Part shown: one piece after another, positions 22,101 through 33,009 of the stretch
How the letters are laid out: every line of letters starts with the position of its first letter
Numbering within the stretch: position 1 is the first letter of the stretch
NCBI RefSeq assembly: GCF_900324465.2
Contig: NC_046618.1
Span: forward strand, 13,017,063 to 13,081,062
Length of the DNA stretch: 64,000 bases
Source of the DNA: Anabas testudineus
Lineage: Eukaryota; Chordata; Actinopteri; Anabantiformes; Anabantidae
Reading direction: 5' to 3'
Translations under genes and position numbers: made by a program
Notes under the pieces: generated by a model
Told to the model about the DNA's origin: nothing
What the model saw: only the letters and a program-made list of their open reading frames with translations
Database searches by the model: none

Positions 22101-25100
22101 TGTTTTAGAAAGAAGCTTAGAAGCTTAATTAGGAGCAATATTATCTACCAAGAAGTGAATCAATAAGTGTATCAATAACGTGAATTTCAGTGGGTTAATC
22201 ACATTAGTATCAACAACTCGTTGAAAAATAGTCACATTAAGCTTCATGTTGATACTAACAGTACTTTAGTTGGTAGTGAGCATTATGCAGTTTTGTTTAC
22301 CTTAAGCAGGCTCGACAGGTCATCATCCTTGTGCTTCTGTAACTGTAAAAAGGTCAATGAATGCCATATTATGTTACATGTTTTATACCAATCTGTCAAC
22401 CAAACAAACATCTAGGAAATTCCTGGTATTCACCCAACATGAAATAAAATATTAAAATGCATTTAAAAAAAAGTATACTGTACAGTACCCTTTTCTTAAA
22501 GTATGTTCTCCACTTGTGGTATTCTCTTATGACAATTTCAATTCTTCTTTTCCAGCATTTCCCCTCTGTGGCCTGCAGAAGAAGGAGACAGAGAGAAACT
22601 AAACTTACGTCAACAACAAATAACAATACACAACACAAAGAAAGGAAGTGACAATGAAAGCCTAAAACTAAATGCTAAGTGTTTGAAAGCATGAACACAA
22701 AAAATGATCCATGTGATTTGCTTCAGGGCCCCAAATGCTGTTGTACACTGCATAATGACCACATCTTTCTATGTTTACCTCTGCAGGACGATGGACATCC
22801 ATGTCCATATTCCCATCAAGGGGAGTCACAAAGTGACACACAGGATTCTCCCTTTTCTCCACATCTGGAAAAAATATATAACAAAAGTCACTCCCAGAAA
22901 AATAAAGCTACAATGTTTTAATGGTGCATTATTTTAAATATATAATATTTTATAAATTAACACGTCATAGCAATTATCACATAAACAGAACAGCTTCAAG
23001 TGTTGTGTCAAGTATTGCAGTATTAAAGTCACTGTTGCTACTGCAGCAATTTGCAAAAACTGTGCTAATATATTTTGAGGAATCATAAAAAACAGATGGC
23101 AGTTCTCTGCTAGTTCATTATTATACAGTTTATATATAAGGTATGTTTAGCTCCAAACCTGAACTGAGAGATAAATTAATTAGTGTGCTGTGTGAATATA
23201 AAGCTACAACATCAGAGCACATAGCGGAGCTCTTTATCTGTGCTGTACAACACAGATGTAAATATTACACAATGCGAGCTAAACTGGATATTAAAGTGTG
23301 GAACTCTTACACTGCATATACCAGGCTCTCCATATTGCGTTGTTGAGGCGAATCTTGTCTCTCCAAAGTAGCTTTAGACCTTTGAAGTTCTTCCATTTAG
23401 GAGATACCAACTTACCACTATAAAGACAAGAAAATTAACAATAAAAAATGTTTACATGCCATGTCACATTTAACAAATACGATGCCTTAACGTAAAAAAA
23501 AAAGAGAGAGAGATCACCGCTGCCTCTTCTTTGCTTTATCAATAGTAGAAGCACTTTGCAGATATTGTTGCTTATGCAGAAACAATAGCAAATTGCACAA
23601 ACCTAATAGAGGTCCACACTATTTTCCACAGTATCACACACATTTGTTTTATTGTGAATTCATTCTGCTCAAGAACAAGCAGGATGTCTATGGCTGGACA
23701 CCACAAAGGAAGTCGCTAATTACTAAAAAGAACATTGCTACGCACCCGAAGTTTGCTAAAGAGCACACTGAGACTCCACAGCAGTATTAGCAAACTGTTT
23801 TATTGACTGAGGAAACTAAGTCATTAATTCCAATGGTTCACATACTTTTTTCAACTTGCACTATGAGGTTTTTATGGTTGTTCTCAATAAAGATATGAAA
23901 GATTTTTTTGGAGTGTTTTTTGCACATTATATTTGTTAATACTCTTGGTTTAGATGTAGATGTGATAACCATGATATTCCACCATACTTTTTCTTGCCTG
24001 TTTATAACTCTGTTATGGAGAAATCAAACAAAGAAGCAACAAATTCAGGTTCAACTAAATGTTAAAAAAGTGGACAAGCAGGAATCAGAGTGTGCCATTG
24101 GTTTGTGTGTGTTGTATTCTTCAATTTATCACCGATATTACTATGACCATGGACTGTGTGTTCAGTGTCTGCGAATGTCAACTCTTTTGTTCGAAGAGTC
24201 AAACCTACAGTATGCGAGTAAATATTATGACTGAAGTTTGTTTCATCCTATCAGCAGATAATGATAATCAACAGAAAAATATTTTTCCTATTTCCTCTCT
24301 GTCTTGGCAGAGAAATGTTTATCACAATGCAGAAGGGCTTATTTCACAGTTGTCTTCTTTCCATCCTTCCTGGCCAATTCGTACCATCCGTTTATATATC
24401 TCTCTGAGTTGTGCGAGTCCTTTGGAGTATAGAAAGCTCTTTCAAAAAAGTCAGTATCATAGAGAAACATTTTGCAACAACACAAATGTTCTACAAATAA
24501 ATACTCCTAATGAATGACTCTTCTCTTTGAGATGAATGACAACAACAGAACAGTAACTATTAGTGGTACTTTTCCTGTCTATAAATAGTCTTTCCAGTGA
24601 GTTCAAGTTGGTGTCATTTGCCAAGTCAGAGGGAATCCTCTGAGCTGCCAGCTCGGCATCAACACTACAGAGAATCATGGGTATCGTTAGCCCCTTATTT
24701 TACTTACAACTTAATATCCAACATCAGCTGCATTTTAATACAAATACGGCTGAAAGACAAGCTTGTATGTTGAAAGAGTTTGAGTAAGAGTTGATGTTGG
24801 GAAAAACAAAGATTCAGAGTTTCCTGTTTTGTTTGAAGATGGTTTGGCAACGATTCAAATGTTAATTAAACACCTGTGATTTTCACGTTGTGCATCACAC
24901 ACCCATACCAACAATGGATGGAAACGTGAATGGAATTTATGTCGCCACCTCCAGCATAAACAGCACCAACGTAAGAAGGATATCTTGGCAGAAGCTAAAG
25001 TGAACTTTTATTCAGAAGGGGTTTGTTTTACAGTACAGTTCCCTATAATGAAGGAAGTAAAAAAAATCAAACTGACATGATTCCAATCCAATTTTTTTAT

Positions 25101-26148
25101 AAGGAGCAATGCATGTGAAAGATGAGACTAAAACACAGCATGACGTGATGGAACTACTTCATTAATACTGTATTATGTTTTTTTCGCCTAATTCATTGGT
25201 TTACATTTGGATAAACCTGACTAGACTAGAAAATTGTTGTTGGACAGATGGCACAACTGCAGGATTTCAGAATCTAATCCAAAGACGTTTTGACAAGTTC
25301 GTGGATGACTGCTTCACTGTTTTTTTTTTTATCACTGTTTGTGTTTGTACACCTCTTTATGCTAATGTGACTTGTGTCCAAAACAATATTGTTTATAGGT
25401 ACTATTTTTACTACCTCATATGGTTACTGCTAAAACACTGTAAAATTGTTTTAAGTCATTAACAATGTAGTAAAGCCTTGTCAGTCACATGAGCCATGTT
25501 TCTTAGTATAGTAAACAGTATTTACATGTTGCTGAATGTCTGAAATTCTAATTAAGTGGGATTTTGAATGCAGTATTTACTTGTATCTTTACTCTGTGGT
25601 TTTGGTTCTTATATTAAACTTAGGAGTCGAGCGTTTCTTACTTTCACAACTTTCCATTGGCAGGAAGTTGCATGAAGAGGACACTCGTGACTGCGATTTC
25701 ACAGCAGTATGACCCAAGCCTGACTTTACTTATCTGAACAGGATATGGATGCGCTGCATATGAGCTGGGTGAAGAGTTTAAGTGAAACTGTTTGATAACG
25801 TGTGCATACAGGAGGGTCGTTATATCTCGTTATATCTTACCTGTAGGCTAGGGTCATGCACTCGAAGAGTTTGGTCAGTGAGGCGTCTATAGAAAAGTGC
25901 GACGTGCTCGCTTTGCCAAAATGATAAGTCTGGCAGGTCTGTTTGTTTACAGTGTCAAAGTCATAGCCTTTCTTCGGAGGGTGCTCGCTGTGGGGAGATG
26001 ATACCATAAAGTGTCCACTGTGGATGATCTGAGACTCCACCCCGTCTGCCCTCCTGAGCCCCAGGTGAGTCTCCTCCGCGTCCGAGTCGTCGTCTTGCTC
26101 CTGCTTTATGCTCGCCGGTGGGCGACGGTACTTCTGCCGCATCGACAT
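13661..26148 (-). CDS. mlxip: MLXIP (MondoA), bHLH-zipper glucose-responsive transcription factor (828 aa)
   Basis: Seventeen exons on the minus strand: 25841-26148, 23311-23417, 22779-22864, 22489-22572, 22301-22342, 21706-21877, 20836-20925, 20560-20654, 19414-19996, 18744-18838, 18474-18585, 18277-18392, 17784-17891, 17511-17638, 16715-16838, 16299-16428 and 13661-13767; they total 2487 nt in frame. MondoA senses glucose-6-phosphate, pairs with MLX and activates TXNIP and similar genes, moving between mitochondrial surface, cytosol and nucleus. The N-terminal Mondo conserved region includes SLTKLFECMTLAYSGKLV (export signal area) and IRLNNAIWRAWYMQY (14-3-3 area). DPLFDMDVLMSEFSDTLF is the conserved activation segment. 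Exon 9 encodes a proline/serine-rich middle. Basic helix-loop-helix starts near residue 631 (RRTTHISAEQKRR), followed by the zipper (LQQERQQLQEEVKRLREE). The C-terminal dimerisation/cytoplasmic retention domain covers about 710-828. Human MLXIP has 919 residues; the difference is in the middle. MLXIPL is less likely given the neighbours. Confidence 0.95.
16120..16150. repeat. Poly-T tract in MLXIP intron 16
   Basis: About 30 consecutive T on the plus strand, 150 bases from exon 16. On the transcribed strand this is poly-A, so it does not act as a polypyrimidine tract. Confidence 0.9.
16889..17459. mobile_element. Palindromic Tc1-like MITE in MLXIP intron 14
   Basis: The two halves are inverted copies: TATGTGAACC near 16911 is mirrored by GGTTCACATA near 17435. 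The segments with TTGTCATAAA, TGATCTGATCTTCATC and TTGTTCTCAATAAAGACATAAA also each occur on both arms in opposite orientation. The ends read CAGT...ACTG. A hAT-type MITE is inserted in the right arm (17179-17363). No coding capacity. Confidence 0.75.
17179..17363. mobile_element. hAT-type MITE nested in the Tc1-like MITE
   Basis: Terminal inverted repeats CAGCGGTGT and ACACCCCTG, continuing into GGTCCTCGAGAGCCAC and its mirror GTGGCTCTCGAGGACC. The flanking 8-bp duplications are CAATAGGT (17171-17178) and CTTTAGGT (17364-17371), agreeing at six of eight positions. The 8-bp target duplication is the mark of hAT elements. No coding capacity. Confidence 0.75.
21000..21147 (+). mobile_element. 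3' end of a non-LTR retrotransposon in MLXIP intron 6
   Basis: A short fragment with GAATTTCCCCAATGTGGGAT then CAATAAAG and a tail of ATCTT-type pentamers (21121-21147). This is a familiar LINE 3' terminus in fish. The left limit is approximate. Confidence 0.55.
23590..23960 (+). mobile_element. Tc1-like transposon remnant related to the MITE at 16.9 kb
   Basis: The segment at about 23670-23800 encodes a transposase piece (KKNIATHPKFAKEHTETPQQY). The right part shares TTATGGTTGTTCTCAATAAAG and the GGTTCACATACTTTTT end with the palindromic MITE at 16889-17459. It is probably an internally deleted relative of the element that gave rise to that MITE. It lies in MLXIP intron 1. Confidence 0.6.
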
Positions 26149-26149
26149 G

Positions 26150-26520
26150 TCTCTAGCAGCCGTGTCGGCAACTCAACAAACAAACGGCTAACGTTAGCCA
26201 GCAAGCTAGGACAATGCAACGCTGCCTGGCATGAGGCGCAACAACGGCGATGGGAAACGCATTAGAGCCTGACTGTTAGTTAAAGTTGGTCAGCTTGGTG
26301 CCAACGACTCCCAGTCCTCGGTGCCCTCATCTTAAAGCTCGCTGTTGGTAGCAAATGGCCAAAGTTAACTTGTTGACGTAGCGAAGAGTCGCAAGTCCCA
26401 GCTGATAAAAAAAAAAAAAAAACTGCTCGTGAGCTCATGTGTCCGGAGCAGGAAGTTCCTGTGTTAGCGTGTCTCTGATTGGTGGAGACGGAGCCCCTCC
26501 CACCAGGGAACGCACTGATC
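26150..26520 (-). promoter_or_regulatory. MLXIP 5' leader and promoter region
   Basis: GC-richer sequence with several CpGs directly upstream of the MLXIP start, in contrast to the AT-rich intergenic DNA that follows. It includes a 17-base A run at about 26405-26421. No TATA box recognised. Confidence 0.4.
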
Positions 26521-27772
26521 ATATCTATTTAAATACAAACTTTATTAACAGCGTCACTGAATTCAGTGGTACAGAGAGAACAGAAACAGAAAGGAGGTTT
26601 AAAAGCAAATATACTTAACATAATAGAAAATAGAAAAACAACACTAGAACAAAAGAATTATAAGTAAAACGTTTATAGATAAATACCACAAAAGATACAG
26701 TATGATACATCAAAATAGAAATAATGTGTACTTGTAGTAGCATTTTTGTGTTTGTAGATGCTGCAGACAGAATCATAAAGTGCTTGAGTTAAACATAAAA
26801 CAAGGGCTTGTTTGGAAGAACTGGGTGAATTCTGGCTTTGTGTGTATGGTATTTGCCCAGAAGACACTGATTGAATTATCAGTATCAACATGAACAACAG
26901 AATCATTGTTATTAGGCTGTAGATTCAAAAATAGGACCATACTAGAAGTAAGGACATTTTTGGTATGAGAATAAAAAGACACTAAACTTATCAAAAACAA
27001 AATTAAAAACCAAGGAGCATTACTATGAACCAAATGTTTTAGCAAGTTATCCTTAACCATGCTATTAGGCTAATAGTTTGAATGTCTGAAATATTACTGA
27101 TCAGAACAGAATAGTTGTAAAGAGCATTTTTATTACATTACTGAAAATAATGTGGAGCCTCAAATATAAAGGAGTGTTCTAAAGTCGGCTACTGAAAACT
27201 TTGTAAAAGTCCAAAATAGGTCACTGACTTGTGATCAGAGAGTTCTTCATGTCAACCACAAGTTTAATATTATATTAAATATACCAACCTCTCATAAAAC
27301 CCTATTGAGTTATAGGAATAATAAAAACAAATGTAATCTTTCAACATATAAAGCAGCAAGTAATTTATAGTCTAAATTTACCAGGGTTACAGGAGGTCCG
27401 TTATCAAGAAAAAAGTAGATCTTTGGTTGGTATTATATTATAATATTATTCAATTCTGTTATAGTGTCACCATAAGCATCTAACCATAAACAGTTAGAGA
27501 GTTTGTCTAGTGTCTTTGGGGATTTCTAATTCGCAGACATCTGATGGTGAAGAAACCCCTCTCACACATAAAAGGTTTGCGTTCAAGATTTTGCTTTAAT
27601 AAAAAGGCATTTTATGAGCACATTTAAATGAAATTTCCTTATGAAATACATTTTATATCTCCAAACTGGTGTGACCAAACTGTCGATGAGAATTTAATAT
27701 TGACATTTAACACATCTTCAGCAGATCTTCAACACATCTTCTCCTAGACATCCAGACACTGTGTGGCTGTCA
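26521..27772. other. Intergenic, MLXIP 5' end to CFAP251 3' end
   Basis: AT-rich, no reading frame with coding character and no repeat that I recognise. The right end must contain the CFAP251 3' UTR. Confidence 0.5.
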
Positions 27773-30700
27773 TCACTCTGGAGGGGAAGACCTGCCACTC
27801 TGCTCTGCTGATGGCGGGAAGCCCAAGATGTCACTTGTAAATGTCTGCATACATATCTTGTCTGGGATCGCACACGCCAGTGAATATTCTCCCCCTGGAC
27901 ACAGGAAGAAGTGATGATGTTTTTTAGATGTTTTAGGAATTCTTAGATTAGATCAGTTTATGGTTTATGAGTGAGTTTGAATTTCATTTACTGCCAGATT
28001 TACAAGTGTCAGAACGTCCCCCTCCTCTTGCTCCTTCTTCTTCTTCCTCTTCATTGAGGCCTAAAAGTGCAGCAAAGCACTCTGCCACCTCTTCCTCCGT
28101 CATGTGTTCTCCTGTCAAAGATAACATCTAAATGATCCATGTGCTGAACATTGTGCAACATGACAAAGAGACACACGCTTGTATGTGGAAAATGTTAAAG
28201 AGGATTAAGACTTTTCTGAATAACATGAAATTAATACAACTAATGATTTTTCTCCAGTTTACCTCGAGCTTGTAGAAGTTCTAGCAGCTCTTTTCTCTGC
28301 AAGACAGGCCGTCCTGTACTGTCATGTTTACCAAGGACGTGAAAAGCCTGAACTAGCTCGTCTCTAGAGATGCCAAAGGCCGGTCGATGGTTGACATACA
28401 GCTTGATAAACTCCTCCAGGTCGATGTCAGTCACATATTTTCCTGTTTCAGCATATTTGCTGAACTTAACTTCATTTTGCATGTCTTCTATCTGAAAAGA
28501 AAACAGCAATCTTTGTTATAGTTCTAAGGTGTAAAACCCCTTTTTGCTGTATGTTATTGTTGTTGGATTGTACCTCTTGTTCAGTAGGGAAGTAGGCCAA
28601 AGCTCTCATTAGAGAGGGAACCTCTGACAGGGGAATTTTAGTAGACACTTGACGTTTCTCCATTGAGTCAGTGCCTTGGTGGTGGACTTGGCAAAAATAG
28701 AAAAAGTCCTCCATTTCCTACATATAGAAATGCTTCAAAACTGAAAATGTTTGGCTAAAGCTAAGTTAATCAACATGTGAAATAAGACAATTGATACTTC
28801 TGGCATAATTAGTGTCTGTTTTAAAGGGATCAAGGAAAATGTGCAACTCACCCTGTAGAACCTGCCGTCTCTCCCTCCCTCTAGAAGAGTGTAAAAAGGT
28901 TCTAGGTCTTTTCCTCCCAGAGCAGCTGTTGCCTCCAGTGCACTGCATTCACAACAAGAGATAAGACAAGCGTCAGGAAACATCATGACACTGCTAATGC
29001 ATTTCCTCCGGTCTGCAGGTTGTTACAATTAAAGCTTACTTTAAGCTAATCTCCCACGACAGAACAGTGCAGTCAGATCCTCCTGCAGTAAAAACAAATC
29101 GACCGTCGTAGGAGCAGGCTAAATTGGACACCCCTGTCGGATGGCAAATCAAAGCGTTGGACTTGTAGGGGTTACCGTCCAGAGGCAAAATCTGGAGACC
29201 CACCTAGAGGAAATACAACACACTCTTAGTGGTAAAATCCAGAAGGATAAATTACTGTCTTCTTACTAAAACAGCACTGAGCTATTTTAAACACATGCAC
29301 ATCACATTGTGATATTATAAAGCAGGCTATTTGATGAAATACAACAAACTAAATAAAGCAGATTACCTAACAAAATACCACTGTAACAAATACAAGCACT
29401 GACCATGTCCTCTGTGATGAATGCCAAGTAGTATGAGTTTGTCCCAGGTTCTTTATCCACAGGAAGAACCACTGTTTTCTTAATAGGAGAGCTGTACACA
29501 GGCCCAAGGAGAGTCTTTCTGGTTGTGTAGAACACATGCAATAATGTTTTCCAGTAATCTGCAGTGTCAGCAGTCAGTCAAATCTTTTTACAGTATTTCA
29601 CAGACCTGCACATCTTAGTTGTGCTGTTCAAAAGCTTCATCTTGTATTGGTCTGAGGTGATGAGAAGGAATTGCTCTGCTGTCAGGGGGGGATACCAAGT
29701 CATGCACACTGGCACAGCACTTTGCTCAATGCGCTCGGAGCTCAAGATGAGGAGCTGGTTCACATTACTGTTTTCCAGGTCATACTCCACCTGTTATTCA
29801 GTTCATAAACAATGAATCACAAAACATCCAAACTAGCTCACACTCGTACAGCTTTAAGAAAGTAGACTAACCAGTCGACGGTCCATTCCTAGAGAGAGTA
29901 GTCTGGGTTGGGTGCTGTCCAGGTGAACCCCAAAAAGCAGGTCTTTAATGGCCTTGTAGTGTGAGCAGTGTCTGCCCAGGTACATCCAGCGAGGCAAAGA
30001 GCCTTCATTAGTGTTCAAACAGAACACCGTCACTGTTTTTCCAGCATCCTAACAGTGAGAAAATATAGGTAAAAAACAATGTCATACCTAAAGTTATAAA
30101 AATGTTTAGCACAGCCTAAATATATCAGTATTTCCTGTACAGAATAACTGCTGCCAGTTACTAATATCAGATATAGAAAAAAACACTCACAGCAGTGGCA
30201 AGGTACTTTGAGTCTGAGGAGAACGTGATGTGATCAATGCTCTCTTTAGTGTAATGGAAACATTCCTCTGGCTCACTCTGCAAAGTGGAGGGATTCAGTA
30301 TATGAACAGCTCCGCTGACAAAACCAACTGCCAAGTACAATCCTGTTCAGAGACCAAAACACAGCTGTTTACACTGTAGAATGTAATGACAAAAAGTCAT
30401 GCAGCAAAAATACCGGTCATGCAACAACATGTGTTTCTCTGTAAGTATAATGACTCACCTTGGGGGTCAAAAGTGATGCACTGAATCTGTTCATTTTTCT
30501 CAAAGATCCTGCTGCACATCATCACTTTTGTGTTGTAGTTCCACACTTTTAAAATGCCCCTGTGATTGCCCATGACCACAACTGGCTGTTTAGGGTGGCA
30601 GGCCACTGCATGTATAGGGTCACAATTCTCATGCAGCAGGATCTGAGAGGTGCCATTCTGTGTATTTACATGTAGTACTGTGGAACTGACTGTGGACACG

Positions 30701-33009
30701 ACAAAGTTCCTTCAGAAAAAGAAAGAACGGCTTGGTTACAACAGTAATCTGTGGGGTTTTCCAAAAGAGAACAGTTTAAACTGAAGGTTTAAGCGATATA
30801 TTTCTTATACCTGATAATTAAGGGTTTGGCCTCCAGAGTGCAATCTTCTAGGTGTCCCTTTGTACTCTCTTTGGAAAAGGAAATGGAAACAATAGCATCC
30901 AGACTGAATTCGCTGTACCAAGTGAGAAGCATGAATTCTTCATCATAAAACTTGATATGGCCTTGAGCGTCACCAGTGACGAAACAGCTGTGACAGCGAA
31001 TGACACACAACCAAAGAGAGATTACAGACCAGTAAGATGAAGCAACATCAGTCAGTGATGAATACAGCTGGCTCTGGCTACCTGTCAATAACAGTGAGAA
31101 CAGTGATCGGCTCCTTCTGAAGATTTATGAGCTTGATTCTGTCTCTGGGGAGGCCTTGGTTTGCAGCTAGGTCTTCCAGCACATCCCAGACCACGAGGCT
31201 GCCAGCTACAGAGGCTGTTAGGACCTGAGGCTCTCGCCAGTGAAACACGGACCGAGTGAGAAGCCCACCAGCCATGCGCACCGTTTGAAAAGGGTCAGCG
31301 GCAGCATCACTTCCACCATTGTCTTCATCAGAGAACTGTAGAGGTCAACAGATACGGCTCAATATACTGTGTTATAAAAACACAAGATTCAACAACTTGT
31401 ATAAATCTTTTTATGATTAAGTTTACCTTTTTAAGCTTTAGTGCAATGTACTTCAGGTTTCCCTGAGCCTATAAAAGAAAAGCTTATTAATGCAATAAAC
31501 ATATACCTCCATATTTCACAGGAAATAGCTGGACTTACCCTGCTGTAAAATAACACCTGGGTTTGACTGTTGCTCAGCAGTTGAGTGCTATCGTTTGGAT
31601 TAAAAATGATATACTCCTGAAAGACATTTTAAATTTTTTAATGTTTGATCTACTAGGTATCATATGTATATATATAAAGATAGAAGTGACATTTAAATGT
31701 TTAAAGAAGACACAACTTACTTGAAAACCATGTTTAGGATTGATTTCAGTAAACAACAAAGGCTGATCTGTTTCATTTGTCCAATCCCAAACACACACAC
31801 ACTGTGAAAAGATTAATAGGTTGTTACTCATAGAAACTTTTCTCAGGAAGGTAGAAGGACATTTTACAAATACAGTATGAAACAATAATCTTAACCCTGT
31901 TTGTGTTTTGTGAACATTGCATTACATTTAACATAACCTTATTATCCTGACCCTAAAAACACTGTTTACTGTCTGGATTCTTTATGTTCAATTCAATCTG
32001 TGCATTTTCCAACCATGCTGTCACACTCACTTGAACTTCTTCTGCCCCAAGAGTTGCCAGATGTTTTGTGTCTCCTGAAAACGCCATTGCGATGACCCCC
32101 CCATTAGGGTGGCAGTCGAAGAACGTATGCACAGGAATACTGAAATATTTATCACACATGTAGTAAACACTGGGACAATAGGTTTAAAAAATAAAATGAT
32201 AACGCACGTGGAATCAAAACGATACCCAGAGTAGGAGTCCCATATGATCACAGTGCTTTTCATCCCGTGGTCTGCTGTTGCAATCCAGCGTCTGTCTTCA
32301 CTGACACACATACATGAGATGGGGCTGCTGTGACCCTGAGAACAAGGAGAATACAGCAGGCTATTTAATGCCAACTCTACAACCAGCATGTTACTATACT
32401 ATCAAAACACATCCACATCTCCTCAGACTACTCATAGCACTGACTTAATTAAAGGGGCTTCTCTTTATGACACAGTTTTACCTGTAGTATGTGCTGGGAG
32501 TTTGTGGTGTGATTGTAAATGACGCCAACATGAGCTCCAGCATAGAGGACCACCAGCTGATCATGGTCTTGCAGACTGGAGACAGGAAGAACGGGATTCA
32601 TCCCAAATACCCATTCTAGTGACTGCATGAAGAGCAAAACAGCAGTTTTGTTATAAGCCAGTGAAGGTTGTCAGTAGAAATATTGAGATATACTTTTTGT
32701 TTTGTCTGACATTGTTCATGAAACCTTCCTGAGTGCTTATGTAGAAGGTCAGCGTACAAACAGTTCCCATTTTGTCCAAATATAAGCATTAAGCATGAGT
32801 CATACCAAAGCATGTGTCCTACTAGCAGCTGTCCTCTTTGGGAAGAGTGTGTCCCTGGTTGCAGTGTAGACCTGAGACTGTGTCATCTTGACTTTGTCCG
32901 CCTCTGTCTCCCCTCTCCTGACTCCTGCTGGTCGATTGTCCTGCACTTGTTGCTCCTTCACTTGGTCTGTGATGAAAGGCTGGTGTTCCTCGGTTTCATC
33001 AGCTGACAT
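27773..33009 (-). CDS. cfap251: CFAP251 (WDR66), radial-spoke associated WD-repeat protein (983 aa)
   Basis: Twenty exons on the minus strand: 32806-33009, 32482-32622, 32208-32335, 32031-32139, 31721-31801, 31539-31616, 31427-31468, 31082-31335, 30811-30987, 30459-30709, 30191-30342, 29872-30048, 29606-29790, 29404-29518, 29040-29203, 28852-28942, 28574-28717, 28263-28491, 28004-28111 and 27773-27894; they total 2952 nt in frame. CFAP251 belongs to the calmodulin- and spoke-associated complex at the base of radial spoke 3 in motile cilia and sperm flagella; human mutations cause flagellar defects and male infertility. WD repeats run from about residue 70 to 780 (for example [37 protein letters not shown]). 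A C-terminal EF-hand-like segment follows ([36 protein letters not shown]). The long glutamate-rich N-terminal extension of human CFAP251 (1149 aa) is absent. In human it also lies close to MLXIP and PSMD9. Confidence 0.95.

Noticed and set aside
24059-24517. Forward reading frame of 152 aa in MLXIP intron 1
   Set aside because: No family resemblance, no splice or promoter support; composition like the surrounding intron.
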